Notes: generated by a model from the sequence alone, not told the origin. Positions 7,256 to 14,903 are shown, counted from the stretch's first letter. The stretch: DNA of 31,937 nucleotides from Parvularculaceae bacterium UBA4496 (GCA_002388885.1 DGNI01000045.1:18058-49994); one strand, 5' to 3'. Numbers and translations: made by a program.

Positions 7256-8395
7256 ATGCCTCTTATTCTGACCGAAGAACAGGAAATGCTGCGTGATTCG
7301 GCGCGCGGATTTCTCGATGAAAAAGCCCCGGTCGCTGCGCTCAGGAAGTTGCGCGACACAAACGATCCGGACGGCTTTTCCCGCGATCTCTGGAAAGAGA
7401 TGGCGGAAATGGGCTGGGCCGGGATTATCGTCGATGAGGAATATGGCGGTTCCGGCTTTGGTTTTGTCGGCGCGGGCGTGTTGGCGGAGGAGATGGGCCG
7501 CACCCTGACGGCCTCGCCCTATCTTTCGACGTCGATCCTTGCCGCAACGGCGCTCAAAAAACTCGGCAGCGACGCGCAGCGTCAGGAAGGCCTGCCGAAA
7601 ATCGCCGCCGGTGATTTACTGTATGCGCTTGCAGTTGATGAAGGCGCAAAACACGGGCCCGCGAAAACCGCCATGGCGGCGGAAAAACACGGCAACGGAT
7701 TTAAATTATCCGGTGACAAGACATTTGTCGCCGACGGTCATGTTGCCGACAAGATCATTGTCGCGGCGCGCACGGCCGGCGCGCCGGGCGAAATGAAGGG
7801 CGTCACGCTGTTTCTCGTCGACGCGAAAGCAAAAGGCGTTGAGACCGAGCGGACTCAGATGGTCGACAGCCGCAACGCAGCGCGCATCAAGTTTGATGGC
7901 GTGGAAGCGACAGGCGACGACATTCTCGGCGAGGTCGATGGCGGTTATGGCGCGCTTGAGGGCGTCCTGAATGCCGGCCGCGCCGGGCTTGCGGCGGAGA
8001 TGTCGGGCGCAGCGCAGGCCGCTTTCAAAATGACTGTCGATTATCTCAAAGAGCGCAAACAGTTCGGGACCGAAATCGGGACATTCCAGGCACTGCAGCA
8101 TCGTGCGGCGCATCTATATTCGGAAATCGAACTTGCGAAATCGGTCGTCTTGAAAGCGCTGCAGGAACTTGACGACAATTACGGCATCGCCGGGCCGGTC
8201 TGTTCGCTGGCCAAGGCCAAGGTCGGCGAGGTTGCGAAGCTCGCGAGCCAGGAGGCGGTGCAGATGCATGGCGGGATCGGCATGACCGACGAATACGACA
8301 TCGGGTTTTACATGAAACGTATTCGCGTGGCGCAGGAAATGTTCGGCGACCCGGCGTTTCACGCCGACCGCATTGCGCAGATGCGCGGTTACTGA
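7256..8395 (+). CDS. Acyl-CoA dehydrogenase, subunit B of a probable heteromeric pair
   Basis: A second acyl-CoA dehydrogenase, 379 residues from the ATG preceded by GAAGGAAA. An in-frame upstream ATG at 7175 lies inside the previous gene and was rejected. It has the N-terminal domain (GWAGIIVDEEYGGSGFGFVG), a weaker central domain, and the C-terminal FAD-contact segment KERKQFGTEIGTFQALQH. It also carries the QMHGGIGMTDEYDIGFYMKR motif. The middle domain lacks the YTEPxAGSD-type signature present in subunit A, and it is shorter at the C-terminus. In FadE/ChsE-type pairs each subunit supplies part of the FAD and substrate sites, and this arrangement fits that pattern. MaoC follows 11 bases downstream. 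Confidence 0.9.
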   Translation: MPLILTEEQEMLRDSARGFLDEKAPVAALRKLRDTNDPDGFSRDLWKEMAEMGWAGIIVDEEYGGSGFGFVGAGVLAEEMGRTLTASPYLSTSILAATALKKLGSDAQRQEGLPKIAAGDLLYALAVDEGAKHGPAKTAMAAEKHGNGFKLSGDKTFVADGHVADKIIVAARTAGAPGEMKGVTLFLVDAKAKGVETERTQMVDSRNAARIKFDGVEATGDDILGEVDGGYGALEGVLNAGRAGLAAEMSGAAQAAFKMTVDYLKERKQFGTEIGTFQALQHRAAHLYSEIELAKSVVLKALQELDDNYGIAGPVCSLAKAKVGEVAKLASQEAVQMHGGIGMTDEYDIGFYMKRIRVAQEMFGDPAFHADRIAQMRGY

Positions 8396-8406
8396 GGAAT
8401 CAAAAC

Positions 8407-8862
8407 ATGCCTGTGATTACGCCGGATCAGATCAGGGATTATGTCGGCAAGGAAGTCGGCGTTTCCGGCTGGATCGAGATCAGTCAGGAACGCATCAGCC
8501 AGTTTGCGGACGTAACCGAAGACCATCAGTTTATCCATGTCGACCCGGAAGCCGCGAAAGCAACGCCCTTCGGCACGACGGTGGCGCATGGATTTTTGAC
8601 CCTCTCCATGCTGTCGCATCTGGCGCGTGAAACGGTCCTGATCCTTGAAGGCATCAAGATGGGCGTCAATTACGGTTTTGAAAAAGTGCGCTTCTCAACG
8701 CCGGTGAAATCGGGAAAGCGCATCCGCGGACGCTTCTCGCTCATGTCCGCCGAACAGCGGGTTCCCGGCCAATGGTCGCTGAAATACGCCGTCAAGGTCG
8801 AGATCGAAGGCGAAGTAAAACCGGCGCTGGTGGCTGAATGGCTGACCATGCAGATGGTTTAG
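8407..8862 (+). CDS. MaoC-like (R)-specific enoyl-CoA hydratase
   Basis: A single hot-dog domain protein of 151 residues, the size of MaoC/NodN/PhaJ-type hydratases. Hydratase motif: FADVTEDHQFIHVDP, with the catalytic pair Asp39 and His44, followed by the TPFGTTVAHGFLTLSML segment that lines the substrate pocket. It adds water to 2-enoyl-CoA to give (3R)-hydroxyacyl-CoA. GAGGAA precedes the start. It lies between the acyl-CoA dehydrogenases and an MFE-2-type dehydrogenase, and there is no crotonase/FadB in the operon. So it is probably the hydratase of this cycle. It is closest in look to the NodN-like clade, and activity is predicted from intact catalytic residues. Confidence 0.9.
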   Translation: MPVITPDQIRDYVGKEVGVSGWIEISQERISQFADVTEDHQFIHVDPEAAKATPFGTTVAHGFLTLSMLSHLARETVLILEGIKMGVNYGFEKVRFSTPVKSGKRIRGRFSLMSAEQRVPGQWSLKYAVKVEIEGEVKPALVAEWLTMQMV

Positions 8863-8880
8863 GGCAATTGGTGTGAATTG

Positions 8881-9324
8881 ATGTCAGAACACCTTGCGAC
8901 GATCCGCTGGAAACGCGAAACAGAAAGTTTCGCTTACGACGATTATAACCGCAGCCATGTCTGGCGGTTCGACAACGGCGAAGAAGTGAAAGCCGCCGCC
9001 GCGCCCGCCTTTCTTGGCGATCCATCCTGCGTCGATCCCGAAGAAGCGTTTGTGGCGGCAATTGCAAGTTGTCACATGCTGACGTTTCTCGCCATCGCTG
9101 CGCGAAAGCGACTGGTGGTTGATTCATACGAAGACCAAGCCATCGGCCATATGGAAAGGAACGAGAGCGGACGTCTCGCCGTTACGCGCGTGGAACTCCA
9201 TCCGAAAATAATGTTTGCTGAAGGCGTAATCGTTGACGCCGGAACGCTCGAAAAAATGCACCACTTGTCGCATGAAGAATGCTTCATTGCGAATTCCATC
9301 AAGTCAGAAGTGACTGTCCGCTAA
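8881..9324 (+). CDS. OsmC/Ohr family peroxiredoxin-like protein
   Basis: A 147-residue OsmC-fold protein that reduces organic hydroperoxides by a two-cysteine mechanism. Both catalytic cysteines are present: Cys64 in AAIASCHMLTFLAIAA and Cys134 in LSHEECFIANSIKS. A conserved N-terminal strand region (ATIRWKRE) is also present. It lies inside the beta-oxidation operon, 18 bases after MaoC and 15 bases before the SDR. It may remove fatty-acid or sterol hydroperoxides, or peroxide by-products of flavoenzymes; that is an inference. The ATG at 8881 follows a TTG in frame at 8878. The ribosome site is weak, so expression may rely on translational coupling. Confidence 0.88.
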   Translation: MSEHLATIRWKRETESFAYDDYNRSHVWRFDNGEEVKAAAAPAFLGDPSCVDPEEAFVAAIASCHMLTFLAIAARKRLVVDSYEDQAIGHMERNESGRLAVTRVELHPKIMFAEGVIVDAGTLEKMHHLSHEECFIANSIKSEVTVR

Positions 9325-9339
9325 AACGGGAGAGTTCGA

Positions 9340-10245
9340 TTGTCTATCAACTATGACGGCAAAGTCGCCATCGTCACCGGGGCCGGCAACGGCCTTGGAA
9401 AATCTCATGCTATCGCGCTTGCGGCGCGCGGGTGCAGGGTCGTCGTCAATGATCTCGGCGGCGCTGTGGACGGCTCGGGCGGCTCCGTATCGGCGGCTGA
9501 GGAAGTCGCAAACCATATCAACGCCTCCGGCGGCGAGGCCATTGCCGACGGCGCGAATGTGACAAAACCCGATGAAGTGGGGCGTATGATTGCAGCCGCT
9601 ATGGAGAAGTGGAGCCGCGTCGACATTCTCGTCAATAATGCGGGCATTCTTCGCGACAAGACATTTCACAAGATGACGCTGGAGGATTTCAAGGCCGTTA
9701 TCGACGTGCATTTGACCGGTTCGGCGATTTGTACACATGCTGTCTGGCCGGTCATGCGTGAACAGAATTACGGCCGGGTGATTTTTACATCGTCGCCTTC
9801 GGGGCTGCACGGCATTTTCGGACAGGCGAATTACGGTGCGGCGAAAGCGGGCATGATCGGCATCATGAACGCGCTCCATCTTGAGGGGGCGAAATACAAC
9901 ATCCATGTCAACGTGCTATCGCCGTCCGCGAAAACCCGCATGACCGAAGATCTCGGCATTCCAGAACCGGTGCTGGAGCAGCTGACACCGGAAGCGATCA
10001 CGGCGGCAATGCTTTATCTCGTCAGCGACGAGGCGCCGTCACGTGCGATTGTGAGTTGCGCCGGCGGCGGCTATGCGCGAGCCTATATGGTGGAAACCGA
10101 CGGCGTATTTCTGCCGCCAGACGCGCAAACGCCCGAAGAAATATCCAGACGATGGGATCAAATCTCATCGAAGGATAATGTGCATTACTACGACAATTCG
10201 TCCGGTCCCATCGCCAACTTCATGGCGAAAGCGCAAAAGCATTAA
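9340..10245 (+). CDS. SDR-family 3-hydroxyacyl-CoA dehydrogenase (MFE-2/17beta-HSD4-like)
   Basis: An NAD(P)-dependent short-chain dehydrogenase, 301 residues, beginning at TTG with GGGAGAG ten bases upstream; no nearby ATG fits. Motifs: cofactor loop TGAGNGLGKSHA near residue 14, NDLGG, NNAGILRDKTF near 104, catalytic Ser152, and Tyr165 with Lys169 (NYGAAK). The NDLGG segment and FGQANYGAAKAGMIG closely resemble the dehydrogenase domain of peroxisomal multifunctional enzyme type 2, which oxidises (3R)-hydroxyacyl-CoA. This matches the MaoC-type hydratase of the same operon. A C-terminal extension of about 60 residues lies beyond the SDR core (PEEISRRWDQIS). The substrate range is inferred from neighbours. 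Confidence 0.9.
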   Translation: MSINYDGKVAIVTGAGNGLGKSHAIALAARGCRVVVNDLGGAVDGSGGSVSAAEEVANHINASGGEAIADGANVTKPDEVGRMIAAAMEKWSRVDILVNNAGILRDKTFHKMTLEDFKAVIDVHLTGSAICTHAVWPVMREQNYGRVIFTSSPSGLHGIFGQANYGAAKAGMIGIMNALHLEGAKYNIHVNVLSPSAKTRMTEDLGIPEPVLEQLTPEAITAAMLYLVSDEAPSRAIVSCAGGGYARAYMVETDGVFLPPDAQTPEEISRRWDQISSKDNVHYYDNSSGPIANFMAKAQKH

Positions 10246-10257
10246 GGAGCCACGATC

Positions 10258-11454
10258 ATGAGAGAAGCTGTTATTGTCTCGACCGCCCGCACGCCCATCG
10301 GCAAGGCCTATCGCGGCGCCTTCAACAACACGACGTCACAGGCGCTTGGCGGCCACGCTATCAAACATGCGATTGAGCGGGCGAAGATTGATCCTGCGGA
10401 AGTCGAGGACGTCGTTTTCGGCGCGGCGCTGCAACAGGGAACGGCGTTTCAGAACGTGGCGCGTCAGGCGCTGCTTCGCGGCGGTGTTTCCCATGACGTG
10501 CCGGGACAGTCGATCGATCGGCAATGCGCCTCCGGCATGATGGCGATTGCGACCGCGGCGAAGCAGGTTGTCGTTGACAATATGCAGATCGCTGTGGGCG
10601 GCGGGGTTGAATCGATCTCCATGAACCAGACTGGCGACATGTTCGTCATTCGCGATCCGTGGCTGATGGAAAACCTGCCCGAAACCTATCTGCCGATGAT
10701 TGAAACGGCGGAAATTGTCGGCGAGCGCTATAACATTTCCCGCGACGCGCAGGACGAATATGCGCTGCGGTCGCAACAGCGCACCCACGCGGCGCAACAG
10801 GCGGGCAAGTTTGACGATGAAATTGTTCCCATGTCTTCGGTGATGAAATTCATGAACAAGGAAACCGGTGAGGTTTCTGACGTCGAGACAAAGCTCGAAA
10901 AGGACGAGGGCAACCGGCCGGAAACGACGCTTGAAGGCTTGAAGGGACTGAAGCCGGTGTTCAATGGCGGCCTGCATGTGAAAGAAGGCAAATACATCAC
11001 CGCCGGCAACGCATCGCAGTTATCGGACGGCGCCAGCGCGGCGGTCGTCATGGAACGCAAGGAAGCCGAAAAACGCGGGCTATCGCCGCTCGGTATTTAT
11101 CGCGGCATGGCGGTCGCCGGCACGCACCCGGACGAAATGGGCATCGGTCCCGTTTTTGCCGTGCCAAAGCTGCTCGAAAAGAACGGCCTTAAAGTCGACG
11201 ACATCGGCTTGTGGGAACTGAACGAGGCTTTCGCCGTGCAGGTTATCTATTGCCGCGACAAGCTCGGCATCCCGGACGAATTGTTGAACGTCAATGGCGG
11301 CGCGATTTCCGTCGGCCACCCTTACGGCATGTCAGGCGCGCGCATGGTCGGCCATGCGCTGATCGAAGGCAAACGCCGCGGCGCCAAATACGTTGTCTGC
11401 ACCATGTGCGTCGGCGGCGGCCAGGGAGCCGCCGGGTTGTTTGAGGTTGCATAG
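10258..11454 (+). CDS. Acetyl-CoA acyltransferase (3-ketoacyl-CoA thiolase)
   Basis: A 398-residue degradative thiolase, the usual length for the thiolase I/II family. It cleaves 3-ketoacyl-CoA with CoA to release acetyl-CoA (or propionyl-CoA) in the final step of the cycle. The catalytic triad is complete: nucleophile Cys90 ([10 protein letters not shown]), His354 ([12 protein letters not shown]) and Cys384 ([15 protein letters not shown]). The start follows AAGGAG (RBS) and lies 12 bases after the SDR stop. The order ligase-ACAD-ACAD-MaoC-SDR-thiolase completes one turn of beta-oxidation within one operon. A biosynthetic role in polyhydroxyalkanoate synthesis is less likely, because no phaB/phaC is adjacent. 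Confidence 0.93.
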   Translation: MREAVIVSTARTPIGKAYRGAFNNTTSQALGGHAIKHAIERAKIDPAEVEDVVFGAALQQGTAFQNVARQALLRGGVSHDVPGQSIDRQCASGMMAIATAAKQVVVDNMQIAVGGGVESISMNQTGDMFVIRDPWLMENLPETYLPMIETAEIVGERYNISRDAQDEYALRSQQRTHAAQQAGKFDDEIVPMSSVMKFMNKETGEVSDVETKLEKDEGNRPETTLEGLKGLKPVFNGGLHVKEGKYITAGNASQLSDGASAAVVMERKEAEKRGLSPLGIYRGMAVAGTHPDEMGIGPVFAVPKLLEKNGLKVDDIGLWELNEAFAVQVIYCRDKLGIPDELLNVNGGAISVGHPYGMSGARMVGHALIEGKRRGAKYVVCTMCVGGGQGAAGLFEVA

Positions 11455-11516
11455 TCGGGCGCCGCACGAATAAAACTTTCCGTTCTGCTGACTAACGCCG
11501 AATTGGAATGTTTTTC

Positions 11517-12509
11517 ATGCCTCAAACAATGAAAGCCGCTGTTTATCGCGAATATGGCGGGCCGGAAGTATTGGGCATCGAAGATGTTTCAAAGCCGGCG
11601 CCGGCGCGCGGCGAGATTCTGATCAAGATCATGGCATCGACCGTGGCGACGGCTGATTGTGAGACAAGGAGCTTTACTTTCCCTGGTTGGCTCTGGCTGC
11701 CGCTACGGCTCGCCTTCGGCGTATTCCGCCCGAGAAAATACATTCAGATTCTCGGACAGGAACTTGCCGGCGAGGTCGAGGCGGTGGGATCAGGCATAAC
11801 GACGTATACGCCGGGCGACAAAGTCGTCGCTGCCATTCAGGGCTTCGGCGCCCATGCGGAATATAAATGTTTGAGCGAAAACAGTATCATTGCGCCTATG
11901 CCTGAGGGCGTGTCCTATCAAGACGCAGTTACATATACGGCTTTCGGCCTTAATGCGCTGCATTTCATCAGGAAAGCGGCGCTGCAGCCTGGCGAGAAAA
12001 TTCTCATCAATGGCGCCGGCAGCAGTATCGGCACGACAGCAGTGCAATTGGCAAAGCGCGACGGCGCCGAAGTGACCGCCGTCGACGGCGAAGGCAAGCT
12101 CGACATGCTGCGCGCCATCGGCGCGGATCATGTGATTGATTATGCGCGTGACGACTTCACGAAGAACGGCGTCACCTATGACGTCATACTGGACGTCATA
12201 GGCAAAAGCTCGTTTTCGCGTTCCATGAAAGCGCTAAGCGAGAACGGCCGCTACATATTCGCCAATCCGAAAGCGTTGCCCATGCTGCGTGGTTTTTGGT
12301 CGAACCGCAAGAAAGGCGGCAAGCGCGTTCTTTTTCAGCTCGCCAAGGAAAGTGCCGAGGATTTGCTGGCGATGCAGGAAATGGTTGAAAAGGGCTCGCT
12401 AAAGGCCGTCATCGACCGAAGCTTCAGGCTTGATGAAATCGTCGAAGCCCATCGCTATGTGGGAAGCGGCGAGAAAAAAGGCCATGTCATTTTGCAATTA
12501 TCAACATAA
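11517..12509 (+). CDS. Medium-chain dehydrogenase/reductase (zinc-independent, quinone oxidoreductase-like)
   Basis: An NADPH-dependent oxidoreductase of the MDR family, 330 residues. The N-terminal GroES-like domain starts MKAAVYREYGGPEVLGIEDV. The Rossmann domain has INGAGSSIGTTAVQLAKRDGAEVTAV (near 155-180 from this start) and GADHVIDYARDDF. The structural zinc cysteines and the catalytic Cys/His of alcohol dehydrogenases are not evident, so an enone/quinone reductase type is most likely. The start is ambiguous: ATG 11508, 11517 or 11529 are all in frame. I chose 11517 because GGAA lies seven bases upstream. It follows the thiolase by 62 bases and may reduce unsaturated intermediates or by-products of the pathway; its substrate is unknown. 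Confidence 0.85.
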   Translation: MPQTMKAAVYREYGGPEVLGIEDVSKPAPARGEILIKIMASTVATADCETRSFTFPGWLWLPLRLAFGVFRPRKYIQILGQELAGEVEAVGSGITTYTPGDKVVAAIQGFGAHAEYKCLSENSIIAPMPEGVSYQDAVTYTAFGLNALHFIRKAALQPGEKILINGAGSSIGTTAVQLAKRDGAEVTAVDGEGKLDMLRAIGADHVIDYARDDFTKNGVTYDVILDVIGKSSFSRSMKALSENGRYIFANPKALPMLRGFWSNRKKGGKRVLFQLAKESAEDLLAMQEMVEKGSLKAVIDRSFRLDEIVEAHRYVGSGEKKGHVILQLST

Positions 12510-12517
12510 ATGCCGTC

Positions 12518-12883
12518 ATGACCTTGGACTATTCCCCTATCTACGCCCTCATTCGCGAAGTGCCGAAAGGCGAAGTTGCAAGCTACGGCATGATCGCGAG
12601 CCTTGTTCCCGGCGCGGGGCCGCGTCAGGCGGCGCGCGCATTGCGCAACGCGCCGAAGGGCCTGCCGTGGCATCGCATCATCACGTCGTCCGGCGCAATG
12701 GCCGATCATTCGGGCGCGGAAAAACAGCGCAGGCTGTTAAAAGCCGAAGGCGTCAAGTTCAAAAAGAACGGCGCCGTCGACTGGTCGGCCCATCGCTGGC
12801 GAGGCCCTTCGCAAAAATGGATCGAAAAATCCGGCTTGGATATTGAATCCGTGATGGAAATCATCGCCAGCTGGAAGGCTTAA
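12518..12883 (+). CDS. atl: Alkyltransferase-like protein (ATL; MGMT family without active cysteine)
   Basis: A 121-residue protein with the MGMT DNA-binding fold: GEVASYGMIASLVPGAGPRQAARALRNAP is the helix-turn-helix and arginine-finger region. In active O6-alkylguanine transferases the next motif is PCHRV. Here it reads PWHRII, with Trp51 in place of the methyl-accepting cysteine. This is the diagnostic of ATL proteins (E. coli YbaZ), which bind O6-alkylguanine and steer the lesion to nucleotide excision repair without repairing it directly. It starts 8 bases after the MDR stop with no clear ribosome site, so it is probably coupled. A conserved C-terminal segment of about 30 residues is present (WRGPSQKW). 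Confidence 0.87.
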   Translation: MTLDYSPIYALIREVPKGEVASYGMIASLVPGAGPRQAARALRNAPKGLPWHRIITSSGAMADHSGAEKQRRLLKAEGVKFKKNGAVDWSAHRWRGPSQKWIEKSGLDIESVMEIIASWKA

Positions 12884-12901
12884 GGCTTTGTCATGCCAAT
12901 T

Positions 12902-12946
12902 TTCTCTCCCCGTGCTAGGATCAAGGCCTGTCGAACGGGGAGAGAA
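12902..12946 (+). promoter_or_regulatory. 12-base inverted repeat covering the Shine-Dalgarno of the first Hcp-like gene
   Basis: The arm TTCTCTCCCCGT (12902-12913) is the exact reverse complement of ACGGGGAGAGAA (12935-12946), with a 21-base loop. The second arm contains the GGGGAG ribosome site, 7 bases before the ATG at 12950. In any transcript spanning both arms the ribosome site would be sealed in a strong stem. A possible -10 box TAGGAT (12916-12921) sits in the loop. A transcript starting there would lack the first arm and be freely translated. Confidence 0.55.
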
Positions 12947-12949
12947 TTC

Positions 12950-13486
12950 ATGAAACGTTTTATATTGGCTGTGGTTGCCGCCTGTCTCGCCATGTTTCCG
13001 GCGGCGGCCAGCGCGGGGCTCAATTCCTATTTGCGCGTTACCGGCGAGACGCAAGGTCAGATCGACGGCGGCGTGACGCAGGCGGGCCGCGAAGACACCA
13101 TCGAAGTCCTGTCGTTTTCGCATGGCATTGAAGCGCCGATTGACGGTGCAACCGGCATGGCGACCGGCGTACGCGAGCATGAGCCGCTCGTTGTCACAAC
13201 GAAGCTTGAGGAAAGCACGCCGCTGTTGCTCAACGCGCTCGCGAACAACGAGAATATTGTTGAGTTCCGCCTCGAGATGTGGGAGCCGAGCCGTTCCGGC
13301 AAGGAATTGCAATATTATACCATCGAACTTCAGAACGCATCGGTAGCGTTTATTGAAATCAACTCCGGTGAAGAACGCACCGATCCGCATACCGCGACCA
13401 TCGGGTTTTCCTATCAGACCATCACGCACACTTATGAAGACGGCGGCATTACCGGTCAGGACAACTGGGCGCCGGTAACGCCCTGA
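12950..13486 (+). CDS. Hcp-like type VI tube protein homologue with a Sec signal peptide (copy 1)
   Basis: A 178-residue protein. The ATG with GGGGAG upstream gives MKRFILAVVAACLAMFPAAASA, a clean signal peptide with cleavage after ASA. The mature part matches the Hcp beta-barrel family. It has a YLRVTGETQGQIDGG-type first strand, EDTIEVLSFSHGIEAP, the EHEPLVVTTKLEESTPLLLNAL segment (the K-x-D/E-x-STP block typical of Hcp), and YYTIELQNASVAFIEI. Canonical Hcp has no Sec signal, is cytoplasmic and forms rings. Export to the periplasm is an inference from the signal. No other type VI secretion gene is nearby. It forms a pair with the next gene, 27 bases downstream, and both probably have one transcript. 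Confidence 0.78.
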   Translation: MKRFILAVVAACLAMFPAAASAGLNSYLRVTGETQGQIDGGVTQAGREDTIEVLSFSHGIEAPIDGATGMATGVREHEPLVVTTKLEESTPLLLNALANNENIVEFRLEMWEPSRSGKELQYYTIELQNASVAFIEINSGEERTDPHTATIGFSYQTITHTYEDGGITGQDNWAPVTP

Positions 13487-13513
13487 CGGTTTCAAAACAA
13501 CAGGAGGCCGACG

Positions 13514-13999
13514 ATGAAAACATTCATTCTGTCAGTTCTGGTTGCGTTAGGCGCGCTCAGCCTTTCTCCGGCGAGCGCTGAAGACAAAGGCTACATGCGG
13601 CTTTCAATCGAAGGCATCGGAGAGGTTAAAGGCGACGCCACGGCTGCGGGCCGCGAGGGCGCTATGGAAATCTGGGGCTGGGATCATAAAGTCATTTCGC
13701 CGCGAGATGCATCGTCCGCGCAGGCGACGGGAAGGCGCACCTATGAGCCGATCGTCATCAGAAAACGGATCGACAAAAGTTCGCCGGTTTTGGCGCGCGC
13801 TTTTCGTGAAAAACTGAAGATCACCTCGCTGACTCTGGAGTTGCCCGACACGTCAGCCTCCGCATCGGAGGAGCAGTATTTTACGATCCGGCTCGAAAAC
13901 GCGAATATCTCGTCAATCCGTCAGGAAAACGGAACCGAAGAGATCGGTTTCGGCTATGACCGCATGCACCGGCTGACGGCGGGGCCGGGCGGGCGTTAA
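13514..13999 (+). CDS. Hcp-like type VI tube protein homologue with a Sec signal peptide (copy 2)
   Basis: A 161-residue paralogue of the preceding gene, with CAGGAGG as ribosome site. The signal peptide covers about residues 1-22, ending PASA before EDKGYMRLS. The Hcp-family features recur: a REGAMEIWGWDHKVISPRD block, YEPIVIRKRIDKSSPVLARAFRE, and EQYFTIRLENANISSI. It is shorter than copy 1 at both the internal loops and the C-terminus, which ends in a glycine-rich AGPGGR. Two unequal copies might form a hetero-oligomeric ring, or serve as an extracytoplasmic structural or adhesive protein; neither can be shown here. Classification to the Hcp fold rests on motif pattern only. Confidence 0.75.
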   Translation: MKTFILSVLVALGALSLSPASAEDKGYMRLSIEGIGEVKGDATAAGREGAMEIWGWDHKVISPRDASSAQATGRRTYEPIVIRKRIDKSSPVLARAFREKLKITSLTLELPDTSASASEEQYFTIRLENANISSIRQENGTEEIGFGYDRMHRLTAGPGGR

Positions 14000-14106
14000 T
14001 CTTGCGTTAACGGATCATTTGTGAAGTCGTTGTAACGCCGGGCCGCCCCATTCTCGCCGAAATGGGCGTATAAGGTGCTGGCCCGACATACTGAGGGAGA
14101 CATTCC

Positions 14107-14661
14107 ATGACCGGCATCCGCCTCATTCGCCCGTTTCTTGTTTTGCTGGCGGCTTTTGCCGCGGTCCAGGGCGCGGCGAACGCTGCGTCGAAAGAAAAGA
14201 TTGACCGGCGCACTGATCGCGCGCTCGCGGAATTCCGCGACACCATTTCCGGCGCCGACGCAGTCCTGTCAAAGGCATCGGGTGTGCTGGTTTTTCCGTC
14301 CGTCAAAAAGGCCGGCATCGGCATTGGCGGCGAATATGGCGAGGGCGCGCTCAGGATCGGCGGGCAGTCCGTCGCCTATTATTCGACGGCGGCTGCATCT
14401 ATCGGCTTTCAACTCGGCGCGCAGGAACGCCGCCAGATGATCGTTTTTCTCGATCCGCAGGCGCTTGAAAAATTCCGCAAAAGCCAGGGCTGGGAAATCG
14501 GTGTTGACGCCTCGGTGACTGTGGTGACGCTCGATGCGGGCGGCTCCATCGATGCGACGCTCTTGAGCCAGCCGATTGTTGCGTTTGTCTTCGACGGCCG
14601 GGGCCTGATGTATAATCTGTCGCTCGAAGGTTCAAAGATCAGCCGTATTCATAACGATTAA
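14107..14661 (+). CDS. SYLF-domain (YSC84-like, lipid-binding) exported protein
   Basis: A 184-residue protein with a signal peptide over residues 1-27 (GAANA cleavage). It is followed by the SYLF/YSC84 domain found in bacterial exported and eukaryotic SH3YL1 proteins, which bind phosphoinositides or anionic lipids. Seen: AVLSKASGVLVFPSVKKAGIGIGGEYGEGAL, then YYSTAAASIGFQLGAQERRQMIVFLD, and a conserved WEIGVDASVTVV block near residue 135. GGGAGAC precedes the ATG. The function of bacterial members is not established; periplasmic or outer-membrane association is likely. It follows the Hcp-like pair by about 107 bases, and whether it is co-transcribed is unknown. Confidence 0.88.
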   Translation: MTGIRLIRPFLVLLAAFAAVQGAANAASKEKIDRRTDRALAEFRDTISGADAVLSKASGVLVFPSVKKAGIGIGGEYGEGALRIGGQSVAYYSTAAASIGFQLGAQERRQMIVFLDPQALEKFRKSQGWEIGVDASVTVVTLDAGGSIDATLLSQPIVAFVFDGRGLMYNLSLEGSKISRIHND

Positions 14662-14747
14662 AATAGCTATGCGCCGGTCCCCTATAGACGTGCTGCAACA
14701 AGTATCATCGCTTGCTATGTTGTAGCCGAAGTAGAAAATTGGGGCCG

Positions 14748-14903
14748 ATGAAGAAGGCTTTATCAGTTTTATTAATTGTGTTTCTAGCGATTGGGTCAGC
14801 GATGCTTGTTCCAATCAAAGGAAGCTATTTATTCCCAATAGGAATTTTCATCGTCGTAATTTCGATAACAATATTATTCTACGTTTACCGTAAAAAACTT
14901 TAG
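14748..14903 (+). CDS. Small AT-rich two-helix membrane protein (51 aa, orphan)
   Basis: I do not recognise this ORF. From ATG 14748 it encodes 51 residues with two hydrophobic segments: about residues 4-19 (LSVLLIVFLAIGSAML) and 26-45 (LFPIGIFIVVISITILF). A basic tail (RKKL) follows. Basic N-terminal lysines suggest an N-in, C-in hairpin. The ribosome site GGGGCC is weak. Base composition is clearly AT-rich compared with both flanking genes. An upstream in-frame ATG at 14712 would add 12 residues with cysteines and no ribosome site, and was rejected. The composition fits a recently acquired or orphan gene. It is convergent with the adenine deaminase gene 20 bases away. Confidence 0.5.
   Translation: MKKALSVLLIVFLAIGSAMLVPIKGSYLFPIGIFIVVISITILFYVYRKKL

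Noticed and set aside
12737..13495. 252-codon minus-strand frame across the ATL and Hcp-like genes
   Set aside because: Opposite two genes with good starts, signal peptide and family motifs; no motif of its own.
12950..13999. A type VI secretion cluster
   Set aside because: Only Hcp-fold proteins are present and they carry Sec signals; no sheath, baseplate, VgrG or ClpV gene is in the window.
14632..14814. 60-codon minus-strand frame in the AT-rich islet
   Set aside because: No ribosome site and overlaps the plus-strand microprotein, which has a more convincing two-helix design.
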